Of a DNA stretch of 64,000 nucleotides, positions 11,030-21,394 are shown piece after piece (the stretch's first letter is position 1; each line of letters opens with the position of its first letter). Source of the stretch: Anastatus disparis (lineage: Eukaryota; Arthropoda; Insecta; Hymenoptera; Eupelmidae); contig JAFFSR010000347.1 of assembly GCA_017163975.1 (NCBI GenBank), forward strand, positions 124,001 to 188,000, read 5' to 3'. The position numbers and the translations under genes are program-made. The notes below the pieces were generated by a model, which was given only the letters and a program-made list of their open reading frames with translations, had not been told where the DNA came from and did not search any database.

Positions 11030-13470
11030 TTAAGTAGTTTGTCATTTTTTGTACTAAGGATGTTCTTCAAAGGTTAACAAAGATGTTTACATACCAACCT
11101 GATAAACTTCAAGATCAAATTTACTAATTATAACAATAGCTTATCTCACCATCTGCAATTTCGAAACTGAAGTATGAATTTCATCAAACCTATAGAAATT
11201 TTTATCTTTGAAACCCTTTATTATCAGGCAAGCTTTTTCTTATCCTTCTCATCATACTTGTTTTTCAATACTCATTAGAGACTAATAATATTAGATTTTA
11301 TTTAATCTGCTGACGCTTTAAGAAGACTGTCAAGTACTGGTCGAAGACAAAAGTTTTATTGCTCGGAGTATCAGAAATAGCGCCTGCGCGAATGCGCTAC
11401 AGTTTCAACTTTTGATTCTGACTATGCTCACACACGTGGCACGTAATATATGTACACGCACATACTAGTCGTCGTTACCTCACCACTACACTCTTTCCGT
11501 TTCACGTGCTTAGATTTATACATTTTCTATAGACATTTTCTATTTGTATATATGTTTGAGTTGTAATTTCTCAAAAACCGTACCACTAGTATTTTTTTAA
11601 TTTGTCATCAATATATTTTTTATAAAATTCTAAATCACATATAAATTTTTGGTTTGAATCTGATAAAAAACAAATTAACAATCATTGAAAACGTCCCTTT
11701 TACAGCACATCGATATAGGGATTACGTGTTAAAAGTTGAAATTTTAGAAGTTTACATCTTAAAGACCGTGCCGCTAAAGTGTCTAAAAATTTAATGGCAG
11801 GTACATAATGTTACATGTGATCAAATTTCACGATAGTCTGACACAACTCGATCGACGTGATAACCCCCTCAAGTGCATTAACAATGATCCATACTTAATT
11901 TTTCTTGTTGCTTCAAGTTTTCTATTAATAGCTCTTCCTCATTTAAGCTTGTCTTTGATCATCATCGCTTATCTTAGACTATTGTAGCTTGTTTGTAATT
12001 CAATGGATCATTTCTTTCATGGAAATAAAGAATACTTGTTATTCTACAATTTCAGACATGTTGATTCTACTAATTCCATTTATTTCCATTATTCATCATA
12101 GCTATATTTTCCTTAGTCCTGTTTTCCGCTTATTTCCTTACTTTTTCTTAATTGAGCTTGATTAACCATTTGTTTCTGTCTACTTTTTCACTATAATTGT
12201 TCTAGTCTTGTGTGTTATTTTCATTAAACCTATTTCTGCAAACTATTTTCTTATTGTAACATATATTACGATTTTCGCAATGTTCCCTATCCTCCAGCTT
12301 TAAAACAAATAGTTTGTTGTATTGTAACCTATGAATATCACTTGCCTTCATGGCCGATTTAGCTTAGTGCCTGTTGAATTTTAGATTTTTATAATGGATA
12401 TGAAATCAAACTATTTGAATTAATCTAAATCTATTTGATAATTCGGTCAAAATTCAATAATGTAGATTTCCTTTATTTCAAGCTATGTGAAGTCGAGAAG
12501 TGAACGTAAACAGCTGCCTGTTCTCTGATTACTTTTGTCTCATCAATCTGTAAGTTTTCTCCTCTAATAGCTGATTTTTCTTGTAACTGTTTCTTTGCAA
12601 TTACATATCTGGTGTTATATCTTTATCGTTTCTTTAATACATGTGCTATACTTTAAACTTGTTTGCATTGTTTTCATTTAAGTTTTCTGCTTATATTCAT
12701 ATAATCCAATTTTTCTAATGATTTTCGGGAGTGAGTGTTTCTTCAGAAAATGAATCGAAAATGTTTATGCATTTGTTATCCACATAAACAATCAAGCTCT
12801 CATTTTCTTAACGAAATAAATTTCCAGATAAAATTCTGTATGTTTATTAATCTCATCTAGCTTTAGTATTTTTTTGTCTTCAGTGATCAATTGAACTCAT
12901 CATACTCCCTACGGTTTCATGATTACAGAATCGCCTTTGTCGACATTTATTTGATTTTAAATTAACATTATTGAAAGTTTTAAAGATTAACTTAAAGAGA
13001 CCTATGAATTACTGTTTTATTAAATCAATGACATTGAGCATCCAATTAAAAATATAGCTTAATATACAGTGCCAAACATTTATTTTATTTGAAAAAATAT
13101 AATTTCTTTATGATTTAAATAAAATATTATTAATTTAGAGACACAAGTTTCAATCTGAAATCATTGATGTCTTAAATTTTAAAATATAAATTTAATTGCA
13201 TTTATAAAATAAAGTTTTAATAAGATGTTTGTTTGAAATTAGAAAATAAATGTTACATTATTTTATAAAATATAATTCAAAACAAAAATAAAAATTCATA
13301 AATTTGTTATCCACTAGCATATTTATGGCATCGAATATAAAATCATGCTCATCTATTTGATGTTATTGATTTGAAAGTTGTCATGATTACAAAATGTTTT
13401 CATATAAAATCGTAATTTTCTTAAAAATTTGATATTTTTTATGAAATTTCAAATATACTGTACAATATAG
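11030..13470. other. No gene seen
   Basis: AT-rich sequence without a long open frame or a repeat partner recognised by eye. A somewhat GC-richer patch lies at about 11,380-11,510. Confidence 0.45.
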
Positions 13471-13472
13471 CT

Positions 13473-15415
13473 TGTAACAGGGGAAATTGTTCGCTCTTCC
13501 CCGTTACTTTACCTTAACTCTATAATGAAATCTCTGAATAACTTGTAATTTCTGATGTAATAATTTTCTTTTGCTTTACTCTAAATATAACCATAAATAA
13601 ATTAGCAATTACACACTCTTGGGTAGATTCTAATCGGGTCTTCGCAGGAAACAACGACGAAACCACCAATGAAAATCAGCAATAAATAATTTATGTATTT
13701 AGAACAACACAATGTTAATGTAACACTTAAGTAGCACTTTTAAGTAAACTACATAATGAGTAATTTTCACTCTTAATTTATCAAAGTAAATTTAATAATT
13801 TAATCACCCGACAATTTCTCGAAATCATGTGGAGTGTAAGAAAAACTGCGTGTAAAGACTCTGGCTCGATTCAATAAAACTTTCATATAAATTATAATTA
13901 ATAAAAATCAAATTAAAGGCGTGACATTAATATTAAAATTAACAATGGCGGCGAAACTAACGCTAAACTATGACGAGTAAACTGGCGACGCGCACTGACT
14001 CTGAATTTTAACTTTTATAAAAGAAGTAAGACGGAGGACTCACCGTAATAATAAAAAGTGTTGCTCTCCAATAATAAAAATATCCAAACAGAAATATCCT
14101 CTGCTCTCTCGAAAATAGAAATCAAAAATCTTTCTCGTATATACTAGAAAAAATGGCAGCGTGGTATCTCTTCTTAATCAAATAAAACCGAACAAAATGG
14201 AGTATAGCACTCAAAACAAACTCAACGAGTATAACAAGAAATGTAGGAAGATCAACCAAGTAAAGCTATCCAGATCCAATAGAGAAGTGTGTCGATGGAG
14301 CGTCTTCTCTCGAGCTCCTCTCTCCGCATCCGTTCTTTAATCAAATAAGTCATGACTATAATAAGTGTTGATTGATTATTAATCTATTCCGTAATTGTTA
14401 TTTGTCAATTACTAAAGATGTTGACTTATAACCAATCAACACCTTCCATTTTGGCGGCTTTTTTTATGTCAACGCCCTCTATTCTTTGCGCGCTTAATTC
14501 AAATTCACATTTAGAATGCTCCATATACTCAATTTAGACTTTTCTCTATACTGATTCCATTGCTATATCTCTCAAGCGCTCTATACTAATTCCATTGCCA
14601 TGTCTCTCATCCCTCTCTCTCTCTCTCGACTTTACCTATTTTAATATGCTATACTCATGCTAATACTTTTTCTTATAATATAGCCATATGATAATTTATA
14701 TATGAAACTTATGTACGGACTACAGCTGGCTCACCTTTTTTTCTAATCCTATATTCTCCCTACTCGTGACTTCATTTCCTTCTTTTTCTTTTTACCGTTG
14801 CCTCTTTCTAATCATTCCGTCACCAATCGTGAATTTCCGTCATGACTTGGTCACTTTTATCCTTACCGACGCTTCCTCTTTACTCGAGCACGTGTTTTTA
14901 ATGTTCCGCATCGTTTCCCAGTTTCGCACGTCATCGCGTACCGCAAGTGTATTGTGTTGTGCGTGCCTATACACCGGATGTGTGTGTGAGTGCAAGTGTC
15001 TAGCAGTCAGTGCCACGGCGTGTTAGTCGTTGAAGATGGCGACATGCACGAGCACTGACAGCTCATGCTTCTCAATAAAGTTTTTTATTCTTAAATAGGT
15101 TCTGTGCACCAGTGTTGAAGAGTTTCAGCCTTCACTGTGGCTCAACTAGTGCGCTATGAAAAATCGATAGTAAGTGTGGCGTTACCATCACCACATGTTT
15201 CACTTTTAGGTTGTCCTTTAGCTCTGTCTCTTTCCACTGGTAAGTCATCTGCTTATTCAACTGGCAAGCTCCTCAAAACAAAAAAATAAAAAATAAAAGT
15301 AATTAATTTAAATTATTTAACTGATGATCGGTTTCGTGAATGCATCTCGGCTCAAATCTTTCTCTCTTATTCTCTCGAATAGATTCTTTATTGATGTATT
15401 ATATACATTTTATCT
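13473..15415 (+). repeat. 2-kb dispersed repeat, copy B
   Basis: Direct-orientation partner of 4,300-6,300. It begins TGTAACAGGGGAAATTG, which could be an LTR-like TG start. It contains an AATAAA at about 15,074, a GT-rich run near 14,980 and AAGATGGCGAC near 15,033. It is not embedded between inverted repeats as copy A is, which shows the 2-kb unit moves or moved on its own. End signals and target duplication are not clear. Confidence 0.6.
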
Positions 15416-15884
15416 GATAGAGGATATCTCTAGATAGGTCCCATACGTGTCCTACAAGTACTGGACTAATCTTTGGTTAGTACAAGGAAATTATTTAAAA
15501 ACAAGAAAAATTTCTCGAAACAAAATTACGATATCCGTGCATAACTCTGAAAGGAATTGATCGATTTGTCTGAAAATTATTTTTTATATAAAGGAGGGTG
15601 TGTCAAAAAATATTTGATACATATTTGAAAAAAAATTTTGAAAGTATACAAAGAAAGCGATAGATACCTGATGAAATGTTAAAAAATATTAAAAAAACTA
15701 TTTATAAAAATATTTTTTATCGTATTTTTTTAAAATTTGAGACAATTTTTTTAGGCTGGCACCAACTCCGAAAATTCTAATATTTTTATGTATATATTAT
15801 CATACCTTTTATCTAATTTCTTTATAAGCAGCCTAATGAAAAAATAATTCATTTCTGCTCTTGCAAATGATTAGATAGTCTATA

Positions 15885-15968
15885 ATATCTGTGGTCAAAA
15901 GGCAAAACAACATAAGTCCTTTGTATAAGCATATGACTTCTGTTATTTTGCCTTTTGACCACAGATAT
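15885..15968. repeat. Long hairpin
   Basis: ATATCTGTGGTCAAAAGGCA at 15,885-15,904 is mirrored exactly by the sequence ending at 15,968, and the stem continues with two or three mismatches to about 34 bp around a 15-bp loop. It could be a minimal fold-back element. No target duplication is apparent. Confidence 0.8.
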
Positions 15969-16406
15969 GTTCGCTACACATGTGTTAAATGCGTAGTATG
16001 CGTATAATTTCTAAGGATAATATACTGTTTTTTATTTGTTAGTGTAATGTTTTCAAAGTCGATTTTATTTTTGTTAGAATTTTTTTAGTGCAATGTTTTT
16101 GGAATCGGTTTTTTCTTGTTAAAAATTTTTTATTTCAAATAATGAATATACTCAAACAAGATATATGATTTTTGAAATTCTAGTAAATATCATAAAAATA
16201 TAGCGAAACATTAGTCATTTAATTTAATAAGCGTTTCATATAATATGTTAATAAATGAAATTTAATCTAAATAATATTAAAGAATTAAAAAATTTACTTG
16301 TTTAATAATCATGAAAGAAATTTTTTAATAAAAATTGAATTAACACATAATTTAAATTGACATAGAGTATTAATATTGACTTTCGTAGTATCAGAATCTA
16401 GAAAAT

Positions 16407-16550
16407 CGAAGCATACGAACCCGCAACGTTGTCTCTGTGCTCGGTCTCGGCTTGAGGCATGCGAGATGCCAAAGAGTCGAAGCAAGCAACCACGCAACGC
16501 CAGAAGTAATGCCTGATCTCGGCTGTTGGAATGCAAGATGCATTTGACCT
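16407..16550. repeat. Two imperfect 71-bp tandem units, GC-richer island
   Basis: Units starting at 16,407 and 16,478 share CGAAGCA, CGCAACG, CTCGGCTTG/CTCGGCTGT and ATGC.AGATGC in the same order. The patch is clearly less AT-rich than its surroundings. Open frames on the minus strand (16,309-16,621) exist in several phases at once, which fits repeat structure better than a gene. Confidence 0.55.
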
Positions 16551-16554
16551 GGCA

Positions 16555-17635
16555 GAGCAGTTGCAGTTGTACAGACAGTTGCAATCATTGACTGCGACAT
16601 TATTACGCATTCATGTACCACGATTTTATGTATTCTTATGTTTTTAATGTTGCTTGTATCCAGCTAGTACGATCAACTTCGCAACATTGGATTCGGGTTT
16701 ATTTTTCAGTGTAGTGTAAAGGATGAGTTAATCTAGTGTATATGTATCTGTCTATGGTTAAAAATGGAAATAAATGTAATGTAAAGATGGATGTATATGA
16801 ATGTATGTATATGCGATTAAAAATAAAAATAAATTTAATGGTGAACAATTTTTATTATTACTTTTTAAATATTTGCAATTATTAATAACTATCTTTTTAT
16901 TTATCGAAACTATAAATAAATTATAAGAATTAGTCACAATATAGAATTAACTAAAATTTTAATTAAACTTGTGTCCAGGTTCCAAATGTTATAATTACCA
17001 GAAATAATAAGGTAAGTTCATTTACAACATTTACGTAAATACGCGCGCATTTCGTAAATATTGATCGTAATGAAACTCATGAAATCTCATATAAAAGATT
17101 TGAAAAATCTCATTTAAAAAAATTTTCTTTCTTTTAGCTTTAAAATGAGATGTTACACGTCTAAAAATATTGATTTAGTGAGCCACAACAATCATTTGCG
17201 TTTAAGGTGTCCGTATTAGGTACAGTTGTTTTAACTTAAATACAACCTATTTTTAAAAACTATTTGTGCCAATATTTCTAATTTTTCAAGGTACCCCAGT
17301 TTAAAAAAGAAAACATTAAAATCGGTCCATTGTTTACGAAGATACGGTTAAATTTACGAATATTATTGAAACGGGGTCTGTCGTTAACTTTCCTCACGCG
17401 CAAATATAAGCTCCGCACCACGACCCCCCGCTTGACGTTATTATTCGTATGCTATTATTTTTTCACTTTTAATAATAAAAAGTAGCATTTTTTAAAAATC
17501 TAATCATAGATTTTTAAAATATAAGTCTTCAGTTAACAAATGCCGCTTGATTCATTTCTTAACGGGATGTCGGAGCTGCAGCAATCGAGTTTTGCTTTTT
17601 TTATTTAATCAATATCTTTTTAAATTCATAAATTA
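16555..17635. other. No gene seen
   Basis: AT-rich, with a short GC-rich spot near 17,395-17,440. No open frame with recognisable domains. Confidence 0.45.
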
Positions 17636-17639
17636 AACA

Positions 17640-17980
17640 AATATAATGACTTGTCCGCACTAAAGCTATATTAATACAATAATTTTTGTTAAAATAAAAA
17701 ATCATTTGGACTTATTTTTTTATGAGCTTGGATTGGAAATTAGATATCAAACTCGACAAACCTAACCTTAAAATACGATACATTGAAAGTTTTTATTATA
17801 ACTTTGTATGTATAATATTTTGGTGGATTTCTTGAGTTGTCCGCACTAGAGTTTAATCTTACAAATTTTTTCTTTGTAGCAAAAAAACTTGATTAAACGC
17901 ATCGTTTATTCATAAGTTAGGATTGAAAATATTATTAGAAGGCGGGCAGCTTCGTCATGCTCTTAATTGTTATAAACGAA
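17640..17980 (+). repeat. Tandem repeat, about 188-bp period
   Basis: The motif TTGTCCGCACTA occurs at about 17,649 and 17,837. The sequences after each occurrence align (TTATGAGCTTGGATTGGAAAT in one, CATAAGTTAGGATTGAAAAT in the other). The family recurs at 1-330. It may be a small remnant of a satellite or a dispersed repeat with internal duplication. Confidence 0.55.
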
Positions 17981-18201
17981 GTGGCTGCGATTTGAAAAAA
18001 AAAAATCTTATTTCGGCTCCTATTGGTCTTAGAGAGTTCTATTTTATTTTTTGAATCTTCGTTTTGAACTCAGCTATAAGAATATTCAAATAGCACATTC
18101 ATAAAAGTTATAAATAAATCCCCAGCTTCATTTATTTATAAAAAAAACACCCTCTTTTTTAAAGTGTTATAAAAAATATTGCAATTCTCATTTGCTCTTA
18201 A

Positions 18202-18582
18202 GAAGGGGCCGAACTATCTGTCTTTGTCTAATAGCGTTTTTCATCATTTATGTAAACACTATCCGGTATAACAAGAAAAAAATAGCAGCCCCCGCTAGAT
18301 ATTAGTATAATAAGTAAATTTTGTGATAATAGCCAAATTTTTTCACTGCGTAGTTTTTGAATAATTAGAGACCTACCAAAAGAAGATAGGTTATATTCTA
18401 GATTGCTAGTAGGTCTCTAATTAGTCAAAAACTATGCGGTAAAAAATTTGGTTGTTATTACAAAATTTACTAATTATACTAATATCTATCGGGGGCTGCT
18501 ATTTTTTTCTTGTTATACCGGATAGTGTTTACATAAATGATGAAAAACGCTATTAGACAAAGACAGATATTTCGGCCTCTTC
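18202..18582. mobile_element. TTAA-flanked fold-back MITE, family 2
   Basis: A 381-bp element that is almost entirely two inverted halves of about 180 bp, with ends GAAGGGGCCGAA and, in reverse complement, GAAGAGGCCGAA. It is flanked by TTAA at 18,198-18,201 and 18,583-18,586. The mirrored blocks include AGACCTACC near the centre and a GGATAGTGTTTACATAAATG-type segment near the ends. The end sequence differs from the family at 3,401. Non-coding. Confidence 0.85.
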
Positions 18583-18586
18583 TTAA

Positions 18587-19329
18587 TGGAATATGAAAAT
18601 TTGAACCCTCATGAAGAGTTTAAGCTCTTATGCAACTCAATATGTTCATTCAAAAAAAATTATAGCTATAAACATTATGCGTGTTGGGATAAACAATAGG
18701 GAATATCTAAGCAACAAATTAACAACTTTGCTGTCACAACCTCTCTTTTTGTTTGTATTAATGAAGGCTTCCTTTTACAAGTTTGGAAATATTAAAAAAA
18801 TTATTTTTGCAATAAATAATTGATATGCAAGTAATGGCCATTTTTTAATCGTTTTTCGGTTTTCTCGCAATAACTAATTAACAAAAATAATCGTGACATC
18901 CCTTAAATTATAGGTTTTTTTATTTTCTAACACTTTTATCAATTACTTTTTATTCTAAAATGCATACGTTGCTTCAGAGAATTAAAGAACTCGTTTTGGC
19001 CAACTTTGCAGCCTCCTGGAGCATTTTCTACCGTTTTCTTTTGTCACTTTTTATATGGGGTATGTTTTTTCATTGCCCTTAACATCTCTATATAGGTTCC
19101 ATTAAGTTCTGAATTTATGACCTCAAAATGTCTCTATTGATTGGACTACAAAGGCACCTTCGAAAAAGGTTATTCAGCAAATTGGTCAGAAGAAATTTTT
19201 AAAATAAGTAGAGTCTTAAAACATAGAAACATAGAAACATGTAAGTTGGGTCGGTTATCCTAGTAAATTTAATTCTTGGGTGTCAGCTAAAGATATAAAA
19301 AATATATAAACATGAGAACTCAATTTTAT
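18587..19329. other. No gene seen before the capsid remnant
   Basis: AT-rich. The 70-codon open frame at 18,611-18,823 has no recognisable features. The stretch probably includes decayed Polinton sequence near its right end, but I cannot identify it. Confidence 0.4.
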
Positions 19330-20128
19330 ATGATACTACCTAGTAATAGTAGCATGAGTGTTTTTCGTAACAACACTACATCTTGTTATTCGACAAAATT
19401 ACCTCAATTAATTTACGAGGATCTTGGGAAGTTGGTGTCTCAGAAATTAATTTTTCACGCTCATTCCTACCTTTAAGAGGAAAAGAAAGAGAAATTAAAG
19501 TTTCATCTCTTTTACCGCCTCTCTTAAGGGATAAATTAGTAAATCAACCTATCGATATAGAATATAAAACAGTTACAATCCCTTATGGTATATATTCCAA
19601 TATTTTGGAATTTTCAGAAAAAATAAATAATGCATTAAGTGTGACGCATATATCATTTAAATTGTCAGTAGAACATGATAACATTTACGCATACGTTAAA
19701 AGGACATGTGATTATGGAAAATGTATCAATGATCACTCTATAAAAATGAGTCAACCAGTTAGGGATATTTTAGGCTTTGCTGAAATAGAAGGATATCTAA
19801 ACATTAATTTAAATGAATCTATTGCTACTCGACCAGCAAAAATTTTTAATGCGTTACCCAGACAATTATATATTTACTCAGATATATATGTGAGCCTTGT
19901 ATTGTAGGTGACGTACAAAGAACTTCATTACGTATTGTACCTGTAAACTACAAGGATTATGTATTTTCTTCTAACCAATATCAAATTCTTACACCTGTAA
20001 TTTATATACCTCTCATAAGAAATAGTTTCAGAACAATCACTATAGATATAAGAGATCATCTCGGCCGTGTCATACCATTTAAGTGTGGTACGTCGACCGT
20101 GACACTACATTTTAGACAAGTTAACTAA
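19330..20128 (+). pseudogene. Polinton/Maverick minor capsid (penton-like) protein, frameshifted
   Basis: The reading frame resembles the minor jelly-roll (penton-type) capsid protein of Polinton/Maverick elements. It has an N-terminal LPSNSS segment, then a GSWEVGVSEI block, then a VGD.....LRIVP block and a C-terminal IDIRDH...PF...TVTLHFR block, in the family order. The ATG at 19,330 fits the usual start. The protein is spread over three phases, with one shift near 19,385-19,410 and one near 19,880-19,900, so it cannot make a full product. The longest single open frame is 19,383-19,907. In intact elements the protein would form vertices of an icosahedral particle together with the major capsid protein. 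Two related genes follow immediately. The assignment rests on remembered family motifs, without a search. Confidence 0.8.
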
Positions 20129-20149
20129 CAAAATTTAAATAAAATAAAA

Positions 20150-20626
20150 TTGAACCATTACATTGAACATTATGATAGCCAAGTTGGTCAAGGGAGTATT
20201 CAACATGTTTAAGTTGGATCGCCATATAAAAAAGGACTTGGAGATATAGATCGATTTCTTGGAGGATTTTTTCGTAAAGTACTTCCTTTTTTAAAACGAG
20301 GTGCTCGCGCTGTCGGAATAGAAGCCCTTAAAGCAGGTATTAACATTATCGATGATGTTGGCAGTCATGATATTCCTTTCAGAGAATCACTACGCAATAG
20401 AGCACGTGAATCAGGCAAGAATTTAAAAAGAAAGGCAGAAGAGAATATAGGAAGTTTAATGGAAGGTTCTGGTTATAAAAAACGTGTAAGAAGGCGTAAG
20501 AATCGTATCTCGTCATCATTAAAAAAAAAAACAAGAAAAAATAATAAAAATAAACACATTAAAAAAAGAAAAATTAAGAAGAAAAATAAAAAACGTCCAG
20601 TATATGATATTTTTGGACCTGCATAA
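20150..20626 (+). pseudogene. Polinton small basic virion-like protein, one stop codon
   Basis: About 158 codons lying 21 bases after the minor capsid frame. The start codon position carries TTG where the family normally has ATG, and TAA at 20,210-20,212 interrupts the frame. Visible parts are a GSPYKKG segment, a hydrophobic/basic amphipathic block (FLGGFFRKVLPFLKRGARAV), a LRNRARESGKNLKRKA block and a very Lys/Arg-rich C-terminus ending in YDIFGPA. Similar proteins sit between the two capsid genes in insect Polintons. A membrane-active or DNA-binding particle role has been suggested for such proteins but is not shown here. Its place between two capsid genes in the same direction supports the call. 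Confidence 0.75.
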
Positions 20627-20633
20627 TTTCAAA

Positions 20634-20774
20634 ATGACGTTTTTACATACACATTCTTGGGAATGTACTAAATCAGAATTAGATTTATTTACTCTTCCAC
20701 CTACTCAAGCGGCTATAAAATTAACACAATGGGTCGAATACAAACCTGTGACCACCATTTTTGAAGATGTTTGA
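20634..20774 (+). pseudogene. Polinton major capsid protein, N-terminal stub
   Basis: Starting at ATG 20,634, about 42 codons match the N-terminus typical of the Polinton major capsid (double jelly-roll) protein family: the HSWECTKSELDLF block, LPPTQ, then QWVEYKP. After roughly 20,759 the similarity ends, and the frame stops at TGA 20,772-20,774, inside a hairpin that marks the break. The remaining several hundred codons are absent from the window. The gene lies 7 bases after the basic protein gene, the tight spacing expected of the capsid cluster. No polymerase, integrase, protease or ATPase of a Polinton was found nearby. Confidence 0.8.
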
Positions 20775-20838
20775 CTATTTTTAATGTCAGTGTAATTTTC
20801 ATCTAAAAATAACACTTACATTAAAAATAGTCAAACAG
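20769..20838. repeat. Hairpin at the Polinton break
   Basis: TGTTTGACTATTTTTAATGT at the left is mirrored by the sequence ending near 20,838, with stems of about 23-25 bp around a short loop. It sits exactly where capsid similarity ends, so a small fold-back insertion or a rearrangement may have truncated the element. Confidence 0.7.
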
Positions 20839-20839
20839 C

Positions 20840-21394
20840 TACCTAAAGAGGGGCACATGTACCAGGGTAGGCTTAAACTGTTGTTTTTACCATATTCATC
20901 AAGCTAAGAAAATTTGAGAATGATCAAAAGAATGGTACTTTTTTTTTAGCTTAAGAAACACACGTAGAAAAATATAAAAAAAAGTATGATTTTTGACGTA
21001 TAAAATTATGTACCGTAAGTACCAATTTTCCAATCAATACCAAAATTCAATTACATATTCTACTCCAAAAAACGAGCAATTTAAGCCCTTATTGAAGTGT
21101 GTACCACTCCGGAAACTTGTATTATAGACTTTTCAATTGTTGTTAGGTCGACTTCTCAAAATTAAAAAGTTCCAGAGATGTCCCCATATATTAGACTTGT
21201 CTGCAGATTTTGAAAAGTTTAAAAATAAATTTGATGTAGCAGATATTTTGTGATAAAAAATAATGTCGCATGTATTTCAGCAAATTTTAATGTTTTAAGA
21301 AGTTTAATTTTGAATTTTTTCAAAAATTTTCAATTATTATTTTGTTTGAATAAAAAATATTTTTGTTAGAGAAATAATTAAAAATTTTCATTTA
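20840..21394. other. No gene seen
   Basis: AT-rich spacer between the capsid remnant and the next TIR element. Confidence 0.4.

Noticed and set aside
16309..16621. Possible exon in the GC-richer patch
   Set aside because: Several phases are open at once, the patch consists of two imperfect 71-bp repeats, and no splice-site pattern or domain was seen.
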